DNA of 64,000 bases from Parahaliea mediterranea (GTDB lineage Bacteria > Pseudomonadota > Gammaproteobacteria > Pseudomonadales > Halieaceae). Positions 39,219 to 48,105 of the stretch are shown piece after piece. The notes under the pieces are model-generated. The model was not told where the DNA came from. It saw only the letters and a list, made by a program, of their open reading frames with translations, and did no database searches. Location: positions 1 to 64,000 of the forward strand of contig NZ_JAFKCZ010000001.1 of NCBI RefSeq assembly GCF_017255185.1, read 5' to 3'. Position numbers and translations under genes: made by a program. Each line of letters opens with the position of its first letter. The first letter of the stretch is position 1.

Positions 39219-41000
39219 ATGCGACTGGTGCTGCGGGTGGTGGACGCGCGAACCGAAACCGATCTCGAGCTGGAGGGCGCGGCCTGCCTGCTGGACCGCG
39301 AGGCGCCGTTCGTCGGCGTACAGCCCGATGCCGCGCCGGCGGGGCGGGCCTGTGTCTACGAAGCGCAGGGTGCGGTGCTGCTGCAGCGGCTGGGCGCCGC
39401 CGATGCGATCCGGATCAATGACCGGCCGGTCGGCGAGACCCCCTGTCAGCTGTTCGACCATGACCTGGTGCAGGTGGGTGCGTGTACCTGGCAAGTGGCG
39501 GGCGCCGTCGATCGGGACAGCACGGGCGCCACGGAGATCTATCTCTACCCCGAGGAACAACCTTCCGGCACCGGGGCGATGCACGGCGAAAGCGTGGACC
39601 AGGCGCTTACCCGCCTGGCCCGGGGCGATGGGGAATACCCGGCGGCGACGGCGATCGCACCCGCGAGCGGGGGGGAAGGGGACGAGACCCGGCTAGTGAC
39701 GGCGGAAGCGGATGAGCGGGAGGTCACACGGCTTTTGCCCGCGGAGGGGCGCGCGCAGATGCTCGACGGCGGTGACGCCACGCAGATGAACCGCGACACG
39801 GGCCCCCTGTTTGCGGTTCCCGGGGAAACCCGGTTATCCGCGGACCGCGGCGGGGATAGCGGAGCCACCGTTCTGGATAACGGATCCCCGGCGCAGACAG
39901 GCGCGCAACACCGGTCGCGCTCGCAAGCGCCTCTGGCGACACGCCTGCACCCGCCCCACGCGGGCGGTGGCGGCGGCAGGCGACGGCGCCTCAGGGTGTG
40001 GCTGGTTCTCGCGGGCCTGACGCCGGCGATGATCTATATCGCGTGGCTGGTTCTTCAAGGCAATGTCCCGCCGCCACAAACGCCCCCCGCGCCCGCCGCC
40101 ATGGACCTGGTGCGGGAGCATCTCGCGACCGGCCAGGTCGCGGCCCTTCCGGCGCAATTGCTGCGCCTGCAACGGGCGCAACCCTCGGACGTGGAGACGC
40201 GGCGCCTGTTGGAAGATGCCAACCGGCTGCAGGACCTGTTGTACCTGCGCGACACGCGTCAGTGGGGAGCCTTTGCCGTGCTCCGCGATCGCTCTTTTCA
40301 CACCGACCTGTTTGAACAGGCGGCCCGCCACCGGGTCGACCGGGAGGTCATGGGTGTTGACAGTTTGCGTCGCTACAACAGGGCCGCCGAAGCCTGGCGC
40401 GAGGGCCAATTGGTCGACGCCCTCAACGGCATGCGCGCGCTGGCGCGGGGCGCGTCCGGGTCGGCGGGGGTTGAGGCCCTGGCGCACTACCGGGGTGTTG
40501 TCGAGGGGTCGCACAAGCTGGCGGCGCTGAGGTCCGACCCGCGCTACGGAGCGGCGCTGGTCGCGCACTACCTGGATCTGGAGCCCGTGGAAGACGCATT
40601 TTACTGGGCGCGACTGCCCGCGGATCTCGCGGCCGCCAACCCACCGCTGGCCTCCGCTCCCGGTGAAGTGCTGGCCGAGTTGGCCGGGCTGTGGCGCGGC
40701 TACCGACAGGGCGGGGGAATCTCCAGCGCCCTGCGGCAGCGACCGGGAAGCAGCGAGGAGTTCCGCCAGCGTGCCGCGGAACTGGAAGGCGCCTGCCGCG
40801 CCCTGGCGCGGCTGGCGGCTCAATCCCCGGCGGTGGGTGAGCCGGCGGCGCTGTACTCCCGGTACCTGCCCCGCCGTTTGCGGGAGGAACGGGCCTACCA
40901 GCGCGGCCGCCTGCAATCCCTGCTGGCCGTGAACGCGGACCCTGACCTGAAGCGGCGACTGCAGGCCCTGCGGCCCAATCCGGGGTGCGACGATGTCTGA
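39219..41000 (+). CDS. Membrane protein with FHA-like N-terminus and repeated Thr motifs
   Basis: The 593-residue protein has an N-terminal segment (about 1-100) shaped like a degenerate FHA domain. A disordered linker holds six similar acidic or Gly-preceded Thr motifs (GATEIYL, DETRLVT, EVTRLLP, DATQMNR, GETRLSA, GATVLDN). A basic stretch and one TM helix (LRVWLVLAGLTPAMIYIAWLV) follow, then a periplasmic helical domain. The Thr motifs resemble kinase substrate and FHA-binding sites. It overlaps the following lipoprotein gene by 8 bp, so they are cotranscribed. No known family recognised. Confidence 0.7.
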   Translation: MRLVLRVVDARTETDLELEGAACLLDREAPFVGVQPDAAPAGRACVYEAQGAVLLQRLGAADAIRINDRPVGETPCQLFDHDLVQVGACTWQVAGAVDRDSTGATEIYLYPEEQPSGTGAMHGESVDQALTRLARGDGEYPAATAIAPASGGEGDETRLVTAEADEREVTRLLPAEGRAQMLDGGDATQMNRDTGPLFAVPGETRLSADRGGDSGATVLDNGSPAQTGAQHRSRSQAPLATRLHPPHAGGGGGRRRRLRVWLVLAGLTPAMIYIAWLVLQGNVPPPQTPPAPAAMDLVREHLATGQVAALPAQLLRLQRAQPSDVETRRLLEDANRLQDLLYLRDTRQWGAFAVLRDRSFHTDLFEQAARHRVDREVMGVDSLRRYNRAAEAWREGQLVDALNGMRALARGASGSAGVEALAHYRGVVEGSHKLAALRSDPRYGAALVAHYLDLEPVEDAFYWARLPADLAAANPPLASAPGEVLAELAGLWRGYRQGGGISSALRQRPGSSEEFRQRAAELEGACRALARLAAQSPAVGEPAALYSRYLPRRLREERAYQRGRLQSLLAVNADPDLKRRLQALRPNPGCDDV

Positions 41001-41856
41001 GCCCCGGCCGGATTGGGGGAGCGCTGGCGCGGCGGTTCTGGGTCTGGCATTGCTGCTGGGACTTGTCGCCTGCGCCACGCCTCCGGCGCGGGAGCTGGCG
41101 GCGCGCCACGGCCTGTCCGGCGAGGTGGTGAGGGGCGACCCCTTTCTGCACCAGGTGTATCGCAATCGAGCCGGGGGGCGGCGCTTGCATGTTTACCTCG
41201 AGGGGGACGGGACACCCTGGCAAACCCGCCACGAGGTGGCCATGGATCCGACCTCCAAGCGGCCACTGATGCTGCAACTGATGCTGCTCGACCCGCAACC
41301 CGCCTTGTACCTGGGCCGGCCCTGTTATCACCGTGTCGCGGATGTCCGATGCGAACCGCGGTGGTGGACCTGGCAGCGCTACGCGCCGGAGGTGGTGGTC
41401 AGCCTGAACCGGGTATTGCAGCACTATGCGTCCCGCTACGACGAAATCGTCCTGATCGGGCACAGTGGCGGTGGCACGCTCGCGATGTTGCTCGCCGCCC
41501 GGCGTTGCGACGTGGCGGCGGTCCTTACCCTGGCGGGCAACCTGGACCCCGATGCCTGGGCATTGGCGCACCACTACACCCCCCTGCAGGGCTCCCTCAG
41601 TCCGGCGCGGGAGCCGCCGCTGCCGGATTCGATCTGGCAGCTGCATGTTCTGGGGGAAGAGGATGCCAACATCACGCGGGAGATGATCGCCCCGGTGGTG
41701 GCCAGGCAGGGGCGGGCGCGCCTGCTTGTGGCGCCGGGCCAGGATCACGGCTGTTGCTGGTCGGCGCTCTGGCCCGCCCTGCTGGCGCGGCAGGAGGCCG
41801 CCCTGGCGGCGCCCGGGCGCCAGGCAAGACACTGCCCCGGCCCGCCGGTCGGGTGA
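40993..41856 (+). CDS. Alpha/beta-hydrolase lipoprotein
   Basis: The 287-residue protein has a lipoprotein signal (GLALLLGLVACATP, acylated Cys about residue 27). It is an alpha/beta-hydrolase with the nucleophile elbow LIGHSGGGTLAM and a late His in GQDHGCCW. VYLEGDGTPW near residue 68 would be the oxyanion region. It is predicted to act at the inner face of the outer membrane or the periplasmic face of the inner membrane. It sits between the Thr-motif protein and the PP2C gene. Substrate unknown. Confidence 0.8.
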   Translation: MSEPRPDWGSAGAAVLGLALLLGLVACATPPARELAARHGLSGEVVRGDPFLHQVYRNRAGGRRLHVYLEGDGTPWQTRHEVAMDPTSKRPLMLQLMLLDPQPALYLGRPCYHRVADVRCEPRWWTWQRYAPEVVVSLNRVLQHYASRYDEIVLIGHSGGGTLAMLLAARRCDVAAVLTLAGNLDPDAWALAHHYTPLQGSLSPAREPPLPDSIWQLHVLGEEDANITREMIAPVVARQGRARLLVAPGQDHGCCWSALWPALLARQEAALAAPGRQARHCPGPPVG

Positions 41857-41874
41857 ATCAGCGGAGTGAATGGA

Positions 41875-42645
41875 ATGAAATGGCAGATCGCGACCCAGAC
41901 CCACCGCGGCAATGTGCGTCCGGGCAACGAGGATGCGCTGTTGGTGGACAAGCGCTTTCCCCTGCTGCTGGTGGCCGACGGCATGGGGGGGCACGAGGCG
42001 GGGGAAGTCGCGAGCCGGATGCTGGTGGACGGGCTCGGCGCCCTGGCCCTGCCCGTCGCACCGGGCCTCGCGGAGGCGCGCCGCGCTCTGGAGGACGCTA
42101 TCCAGCGCTGTCACCGGGAGGTTATCGACTATGCCGCCCGGCACCAGGCGGGCCGGACGGTGGGCAGCACGGTGGTGACCATGCTGGTGGTGGAGGCGGG
42201 CGCGATCTGTGTGTGGGCGGGCGATTCGCGCCTGTACCGCGTCCGCCATGCGCAACTGCGGCAGTTGACCGAGGATCACAGCCGCGTGGCCGAGCTGGTG
42301 CGCGTCGGTGCGCTGAGTTCGGAAGAGGCCCGCCAGCACCCCGCCGCCAATATCATTACCCGGGCCGTGGGCGCCTCGCCGCGACTGGAGCTGGCCGCGG
42401 ACGAGTTCGATGTTTGTCCCGGCGACACCTATTTGCTGTGTAGCGACGGCCTCTACAACGAGGTGAGTGCCGCGGAGTTGCTGCAGGCGATGGAGGCCGC
42501 GGATTTGTGGCTCAGCTCGCTGCAATTGTTGCAGCTTTGTCTGTCCCGGGCGGCGCGGGACAACATCACTTTCATCCTGGCGCGGCCGCTGGCATCCGCG
42601 CGCGATGGCCTGGATGAAACCCTGACGTTCTATCCCGGGGAGTGA
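41875..42645 (+). CDS. PP2C-family Ser/Thr phosphatase
   Basis: The 256-residue enzyme has the PP2C metal-binding motifs in order: RGNVRPGNEDALLVD, LLVADGMGGHEAGEVASRML, WAGDSRLYRVR, LLCSDGLYNEVS and RDNITFILARPL. It is the predicted partner that reverses phosphorylation by the kinase encoded on the opposite strand just downstream. ATG at 41875 is preferred to a GTG three codons earlier, giving the usual start before RGxVRxxNED. Confidence 0.93.
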   Translation: MKWQIATQTHRGNVRPGNEDALLVDKRFPLLLVADGMGGHEAGEVASRMLVDGLGALALPVAPGLAEARRALEDAIQRCHREVIDYAARHQAGRTVGSTVVTMLVVEAGAICVWAGDSRLYRVRHAQLRQLTEDHSRVAELVRVGALSSEEARQHPAANIITRAVGASPRLELAADEFDVCPGDTYLLCSDGLYNEVSAAELLQAMEAADLWLSSLQLLQLCLSRAARDNITFILARPLASARDGLDETLTFYPGE

Positions 42646-42722
42646 AACCGTCAAGCGGGGGCGGCGTTTGCTCCCCCCGAGCCGTACTGGCCGTGCGCGC
42701 GAGCTGCCCCCGGCAAGCTATT

Positions 42723-44039
42723 TCACCCGGGCGCGATTTCCAGTTGCGCCAAGGCCTCATTGTCCGGGAACAGGCGGCGGGCCAGTGACAGCTGGCTCCT
42801 GGCGGCTTCCAGCTCCCCCTGCTCGATCATCTGCTGCAATTTCCGCAGCAGGCGATCCTGGATCTCGGCCAAGCCCCGTCGGGCCTCGGCATTGCCGGGG
42901 TCGACTTCCAGCACCATCTGGTAGGCCGCGTAGGCATTGCTACCCTCCGGCAGTATCAGGCGCCCTACCCGCAGGTGGATATCGGCGATTTTCAGCAGGC
43001 GTCCCGCGCGTTCCTGCTGCGCCGGCGACAGTACCTTGTCCCGCGGGTCCGTGTTCGCGGTGTTGCCATCCGCTGGCAGCCAGCCGACCACCAGGGGCCG
43101 CTGCCACCAGAGGAGTCCGGCGCCGATTCCCACAAGCACGGCGACGGCCGGTAGCCACAGGCGCTTCCTGCGTCGCCGCGGGCTGGTTTCCGGCCGGGCG
43201 ATCAGCGGTTCCAGGTCGGCGAGAAATGCCGACGCGCTCTGGTAGCGGTCGGCTGGCTCCCTCTCCAGGGCCCGTGTCAGCACCGCCTTGAATTGCGGCA
43301 GTACGTCCGGCGGCAGGTTGTCCAGTTTGGCGAGGTGCTCCGGGGTGAGCCGGTGGTTTTTGCCCGGGTGGCTTTGCCCGGCGAAGGGTTTTTCTCCGGT
43401 GAGCAGTTCGTACAGTACCAGTCCTGTGGAGTACAGGTCACTGCGTGCGTCGGTTTTCTGGCCGGCGCGTTGTTCCGGCGACAGGTACTGAGGCGTGCCC
43501 ATGACGCGGCCCGTCGCGGTGAATTCGGACTCCTCCATGCGCGCGATGCCGAAATCGGCGATTTTCACCGTATCCTCCTCGGTCAGCAGGATGTTGGCGG
43601 GTTTGACATCGCGGTGTACCACGCCGTGGCAGTGCGAATAGTCCAGCGCACTGAGCAGCTGCGAGGTAATGTGCAGGGTCATCTGCAGATTGAAGTGCAT
43701 GCCCCGGGTCAGGAACTCCTTCAGCGAGCGGCCCTCGACGTACTCCATGACAAAATAGGGGGTGCCCTCGTCGTCTTCCCCGAAATCGTAGATGGCGACG
43801 ATATTGGGGTGGAGCATGCGGCCCTCGGCCTGGGCTTCCCTGCGGAAGCGCTCCCGCAGTTCGAGGCCGGCGCGGCCCTGCAGCAAGCCGCGGCGAATGG
43901 TTTTGATGGCTACCGGGCGATTGAGGTCAGGGTCGATGCCCATGTAAACAATGCCCATTCCCCCTTCGCCGAGAATCCTGCGAATTGTGTACTTCCCGAG
44001 TTGGTCCGGGTCTCTCAAGGTGCCCTTCCAGTGCCCCAC
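42723..44039 (-). CDS. Ser/Thr protein kinase, PknB-like, intact
   Basis: The 438-residue membrane kinase is complete: G-loop LGEGGMGIVYMG, Lys in VAIKTIRR (K46), catalytic loop GVVHRDVKPANILL, metal loop KIADFGIARM, and GTPQYLSPEQ. A basic stretch and a TM helix (LWLPAVAVLVGIGAGLLWW) at about residue 285 precede a periplasmic helical TPR-like tail. It starts with GTG. It probably phosphorylates the FHA and Thr-motif proteins of this island. It lies 190 bp downstream of the caspase gene on the same strand. Confidence 0.94.
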   Translation of the reverse strand: MGHWKGTLRDPDQLGKYTIRRILGEGGMGIVYMGIDPDLNRPVAIKTIRRGLLQGRAGLELRERFRREAQAEGRMLHPNIVAIYDFGEDDEGTPYFVMEYVEGRSLKEFLTRGMHFNLQMTLHITSQLLSALDYSHCHGVVHRDVKPANILLTEEDTVKIADFGIARMEESEFTATGRVMGTPQYLSPEQRAGQKTDARSDLYSTGLVLYELLTGEKPFAGQSHPGKNHRLTPEHLAKLDNLPPDVLPQFKAVLTRALEREPADRYQSASAFLADLEPLIARPETSPRRRRKRLWLPAVAVLVGIGAGLLWWQRPLVVGWLPADGNTANTDPRDKVLSPAQQERAGRLLKIADIHLRVGRLILPEGSNAYAAYQMVLEVDPGNAEARRGLAEIQDRLLRKLQQMIEQGELEAARSQLSLARRLFPDNEALAQLEIAPG

Positions 44040-44229
44040 GGGCAGGAGCCATCCTGTTTATCCAGCCGCCGGGCAGGCCCGGTGGCAGTTCATACCGGTT
44101 TTATAGCACGAGTGTATGCAATGCGGGCGCAGTAGGGAAATGGTGATTGGGCCCCCGGGAGAACCGCAAGGGGGCGGTTCGCGGCTGGAAGGTGGTGCCG
44201 GCCGGCACCCCGGGGCGCCGGCCGGCGGG

Positions 44230-47200
44230 CTAGATTGCCTTGAAGAAAAACTCTCCCGATTCATGGCCGGCCAGGTGGACCGGTGCATATTGCGGTACCT
44301 GGGGCTGGTCGAGACCGGGGCTTTGGCGACTCATGCGCTCGAGGACATGGGTATAGAGCTGGTAGCCCTCGAGCAGGCCGTCGTTCTGTCGCAGGGCGGT
44401 GAGGAAGGCCCGGGAGAAGACCGAGTGTTGACCGCCGCCCCCGTCGAGAACCGGTTGCACACCGCCCGAGGTCAGGGTAATCCGCGCCCGGGTCTGGGCC
44501 ATGACCTTGACCCATTCGTTGCGCAGGTCGTCATCCATGTCCTCTTCAAGCCTGGCGATAGGTGTCTGGGTCAGGGTGCCGGAGTAACAGGAGTCCGCCA
44601 CCACCAGGATGTGCTTGGCCTCGATGGCATTGAGAATGTCGGTGATGGCCGTGTTGGAGATCCAGTTGATGTTGTTGTCCTGCTCGGCATCCACGGGTAA
44701 CCAGTAACCCATGCCGTTGCGTTCGTCCAGCCGGCCGTGGCCAGCGTAATAGATCAGCAGGTTGTCGTCCTCGCCCAGGGTTTCCCGCAGCCGGTTGAGG
44801 GCGGCGAGAATCTCGTAGCGGCTGGCGTTGAGCAGCAGGGTGGTCTTGAACCGGTACTTGTCGCGCAGCAGGCGCTCGGTTTCCCGCGCGTCGTTCACCG
44901 CGGTGACCAGGGTGGACATGTGCTGGTAGTCGTTGTTGCCGATGACCAGGGCGTGGTAGTTGCCCAGCGGAACATCAAAGCCAACGCCCAGGGTGCTGTG
45001 GCGCTGGGTGGCGACAATCGGGGTGCGGGTGTTGCGCTCGCCGATGGTGTGCTGGTCGACAAAGGCGAAGGACACCGCGGCCCGATGGCCCTCGCGGTCA
45101 ACCAATACCACCTCGACGGGTGTCGGGTCCTCGCCGATGGGCACCGAACTGCGAAACAGGTTGTTGTCGGTGACATCCACGGGTTGCCCGTTCACACTCA
45201 GGGACAACAGGCCGGCGGGCGCGGTAATGCGGCCGATGACCGGGCGCTCGCCCTCGAAGCTGCGCAGCCGCACCTGGGCCTGGCTGCGCGTCAGTACCAC
45301 CGGGGGTTCGATGATCTCGATGGCGGGAACGTTGTCGGCCATGGCAATTAACTCGCCGGCTGGCGAGTCGACGCTGGACAGTTCGAACTGGTATTCGCGC
45401 GCCTGTTGCTCCAGTTCGGCAATCTGCGAGCGCTGCGATTTCACCAGGTCGTACTGGGACTCCAGCTGGGTCATCAGTTGTTCCAGCTCGCGCTGCTGGC
45501 GCTCGAGCGCCTTGCGGTGGGAGGCGTCCTGTCGCTCCAGCGCCTGCTGTCGTTCCGATTGCGCCATTTGCAGTTCGGCCCGGGTCAGCAGCAGCTGATG
45601 CTGCAACTCCTCGAACTGTTGTTCGCGGTCGGCGAGCATCGCCTGCATGCCGCTTTTCTCCCGCTGGTAGTCACTGCCCGCCGCCGCCATCCGCGAGGCG
45701 AGCTGTTCGGCGGACTCGCGCGCCCGCGTTAGCTGTTGCTGCTGGGCGTGGCTTTGGCTCTCAAGTTCGGCGAAGCGTATCTTTTCCCGGGCCAGGGCTT
45801 CGCTTTTGGCTTCCAGTTCACTCTGCAGGCGGGCCAGCTCCGGGGAGAGGCTGGCGTCGCGGGACTGCAGCTCCGCCAACTGCTGGCGCAGGCCCTCGAC
45901 TTCGCCGCGTGACGCCGACAGTTCAGCGCCGGACGCGGCCAGGGCCTGTTGTAAGTCGTCCACTTGCCGGCGGTAGGCCTGTTGCCGCTGTTCGGAGGTG
46001 GCGAGGGTGGATTCCAGCGCCTGCCGCTGTTGCTCGAGCTGCCGATACTGGCGCTGCCGCTCCAGCAGCGCCTCGCTTCTTTGCGCCAGTTCCCGCTGCG
46101 CCGCCTGCAAGGCCTGGTTGGGTACAGCCTGGCTGGCGTGTTGATCCGCCAGGCGCGCGCGCAGGGCGCTCACTTGCTGCTTCGACTGATCGAGGCGCTG
46201 TTGTTCGGCGGCGATCCGCGACTGCAGGGTGTCCAGCTGGCGGCGATAGTCGGAGACCTGCCGTTCGCTGCTGGCCAGTTCGCCGGCCAGCGTATCCCGT
46301 TCCGTTTCGAGCTCGGCCTGCCGCATGCGCGCGTCGGTCAGTGCCGAGGTACTTGCCGTGAGGTCGCGCTGCAGTGCCTGCAGACGCGGCTCGGCGCTAC
46401 TGCTGAGACGGGTCAGGGCCGCGCTGGTTTCGTCCCGGTCCTGCTCGGCACGCTGAACCTTGCGACGGGAGTCCCCCAGATGGCGCTGCAATTCCGCGAT
46501 CTGCTCTTCGTAGCGGGCCTGCTGCGCTTCGCTGCGGGACAGTTCCGCCACCAGCGATTGCTGGCTGCTGCCCAGTTCCGCGTTTTGCCGGCTCAGCTGG
46601 CTCATCTGCAGTTCGAGTTCGCGGCGGTAGCCCTCCATTTGCTCGACCTGCGCCCGCAGTTCCCGCTCGCGGGCCGAGGGTTCGCCGCCGCCAGCCCCGA
46701 GGCCCTGTTGTGCGGCCAGGGCCTGCTCGAGACGGCCGCCGGTGCGCTGTAGCTCGGTGCGCGCGGATTGCAGGCGCGAGGACTGTTGTTGCAGCTGGGT
46801 CTCGACCCTGGACAGTTCGTGTTCCAGCGCGACGCTGCGCCGTTGTTCCTCGGCCAGCGCGGTCCGCACATCCTCATACTCGCCCCGCGGCACGTAGTCG
46901 CTGACCAGCGAGGACGCAAACATCAGGTTGTCGGAGACCAGGCCCGAGGCACTGCGGTAGAGATTGAGCGCCCGCTGTTTGTCCCGGGTAACGCCCAGGC
47001 CCTTTTCGTACAGGTGGCCGAGATTGATCTGGGCGCGGGAAAAGCCCTGGTCGGCCGCCTGCCCATACCAGCGGGCGGCGAGCTGGAAATCGGGCTGCAG
47101 GCCCAGGCCCTTCTCATAGATTTCGCCGACATAGGTCTGGGCGGCGGGATCGCCACTTTGCGCCAGTGGCATCCAGAAGCGCAGGGCGGTGCTGTAGTCG

Positions 47201-47508
47201 GCGCGGTCGTAGGCGACGTATTCGCCGCCCCGGATCTCGCAGTCGCTCTGGGCGGTCTTGATGGGGCGCCGCTGGGTGACGTAGCTAAAGCTGCCCCCCA
47301 GTTTGCGGACCTGGCCGGGTAGCAGGCAGTCGACGATATAGAACTGCCCGGAATCGCCGGATTGCCCCGCCCGACTCGCGCCGGTGTCGCGTGCCGCCGT
47401 GGTATCGCAGGCGCTGACTAGCAGCGCGCCGCACAGGAGAAAGGCCAGCCCCAGGGCTACAGGGTGTCCGGAGGCCGGTATGCATCTGCCAGTGACGTGA
47501 CCGTTCAT
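44230..47508 (-). CDS. Caspase-like (C14) lipoprotein with Sel1 repeats and long coiled coil
   Basis: The 1092-residue protein begins with a lipoprotein signal (LLCGALLVSACDTT). Sel1-like repeats (GEIYEKGLGLQPDFQLAARW, GHLYEKGLGVTRDKQRALNL) at about 95-165 are followed by a Gln-rich coiled coil of about 450 residues and a small beta domain. The C-terminal caspase fold has the dyad His in YYAGHGRLDE (about 924) and Cys in VVADSCYSGTL (about 974). Predicted to be exported and lipid-anchored. The ATG at 47508 gives the lipoprotein signal. A small ORF with a sigma-54-type promoter lies 97 bp upstream and may share its transcript. Confidence 0.88.
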   Translation of the reverse strand: MNGHVTGRCIPASGHPVALGLAFLLCGALLVSACDTTAARDTGASRAGQSGDSGQFYIVDCLLPGQVRKLGGSFSYVTQRRPIKTAQSDCEIRGGEYVAYDRADYSTALRFWMPLAQSGDPAAQTYVGEIYEKGLGLQPDFQLAARWYGQAADQGFSRAQINLGHLYEKGLGVTRDKQRALNLYRSASGLVSDNLMFASSLVSDYVPRGEYEDVRTALAEEQRRSVALEHELSRVETQLQQQSSRLQSARTELQRTGGRLEQALAAQQGLGAGGGEPSARERELRAQVEQMEGYRRELELQMSQLSRQNAELGSSQQSLVAELSRSEAQQARYEEQIAELQRHLGDSRRKVQRAEQDRDETSAALTRLSSSAEPRLQALQRDLTASTSALTDARMRQAELETERDTLAGELASSERQVSDYRRQLDTLQSRIAAEQQRLDQSKQQVSALRARLADQHASQAVPNQALQAAQRELAQRSEALLERQRQYRQLEQQRQALESTLATSEQRQQAYRRQVDDLQQALAASGAELSASRGEVEGLRQQLAELQSRDASLSPELARLQSELEAKSEALAREKIRFAELESQSHAQQQQLTRARESAEQLASRMAAAGSDYQREKSGMQAMLADREQQFEELQHQLLLTRAELQMAQSERQQALERQDASHRKALERQQRELEQLMTQLESQYDLVKSQRSQIAELEQQAREYQFELSSVDSPAGELIAMADNVPAIEIIEPPVVLTRSQAQVRLRSFEGERPVIGRITAPAGLLSLSVNGQPVDVTDNNLFRSSVPIGEDPTPVEVVLVDREGHRAAVSFAFVDQHTIGERNTRTPIVATQRHSTLGVGFDVPLGNYHALVIGNNDYQHMSTLVTAVNDARETERLLRDKYRFKTTLLLNASRYEILAALNRLRETLGEDDNLLIYYAGHGRLDERNGMGYWLPVDAEQDNNINWISNTAITDILNAIEAKHILVVADSCYSGTLTQTPIARLEEDMDDDLRNEWVKVMAQTRARITLTSGGVQPVLDGGGGQHSVFSRAFLTALRQNDGLLEGYQLYTHVLERMSRQSPGLDQPQVPQYAPVHLAGHESGEFFFKAI

Positions 47509-47605
47509 AGGAATTGCCCCCCTCGCGACCAGGAATCTAGGATAGCGCAGGCCCCGGAAGGCCGAAACCAAAGCGCTAGAGCGAAAAGTTTCGAAGACAT
47601 AAAGC

Positions 47606-47887
47606 TTAATTGCCAACCAGTATAGGTACGGCCGGTCCAGGTACGGCCGGTCCAGGCACGGCCGCTGAGGGACCGGCACCCGGGCAGGGGGCGGTAGCGT
47701 CGGTATTGAGGTGGCAATCCTCATTCGGCGCTCGCCACAGTCGGTGGGCGCCGCCCGACCCGCGCGCCCGTTCGGCGCGCAAGATCGCGCGCAGCCGCGT
47801 ACTCAACTCCAGGTAGTGCGTGAAGCCTATCCGGGGTGCCCGCGCACCCTGCATGCCGCTTGCGTAAAACTCGGCAAATCGTGCCAT
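47606..47887 (-). CDS. Small protein behind a sigma-54-type promoter (hypothetical)
   Basis: The 93-residue ORF starts MARFAEFYASGMQGARAPRI and ends in a Pro/Ala-rich tail with a duplicated PGPAV (from a 15-bp DNA repeat). GAGGAGG lies about 9 bases before the ATG. TGGCACG-N4-CTGCA lies 40 bp upstream and a perfect CCAACA-N13-TGTTGG palindrome lies further up, as at the peptide genes. It has no clear double-glycine leader, although a GSGG occurs near residue 46. No family recognised; the promoter and ribosome site are the main support. Confidence 0.6.
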   Translation of the reverse strand: MARFAEFYASGMQGARAPRIGFTHYLELSTRLRAILRAERARGSGGAHRLWRAPNEDCHLNTDATAPCPGAGPSAAVPGPAVPGPAVPILVGN

Positions 47888-47927
47888 CCTGTTGCCTCCT
47901 CCTCGGGCGAGCTGTCCTGAGGGAATA

Positions 47928-47943
47928 TGCAGGTGGCGTGCCA
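47928..47943 (-). promoter_or_regulatory. Sigma-54 (-24/-12) promoter, site A
   Basis: On the minus strand the sequence is TGGCACGCCACCTGCA, close to the consensus TGGCACG-N4-TTGCW. The GG and GC elements have correct spacing. An IHF-like match (12 of 13, 47973-47985) lies 30 bp upstream and the palindrome at 48065-48089 beyond it. Confidence 0.85.
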
Positions 47944-48064
47944 GGCTTCTCTCCGCCGCCGATGGCGACAGGCAAGTCTTTGAGATACCGAGGTTTTTCG
48001 GAATATGCCGAACGGTGCGACGGCGCGGTAACAGGCCCGTGTCGCGGTGCGCGTTGGCTTGGCG

Positions 48065-48089
48065 CCAACAGTTTTCTCCAGACTGTTGG
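48065..48089. promoter_or_regulatory. Enhancer-type palindrome for the sigma-54 activator, site A
   Basis: CCAACA-N13-TGTTGG, here extended to perfect 10-bp arms GCGCCAACAG / CTGTTGGCGC. It ends 121 bp from promoter site A, the same distance as at site C. Confidence 0.8.
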
Positions 48090-48105
48090 CGCGGCGGCGA
48101 GAGCG

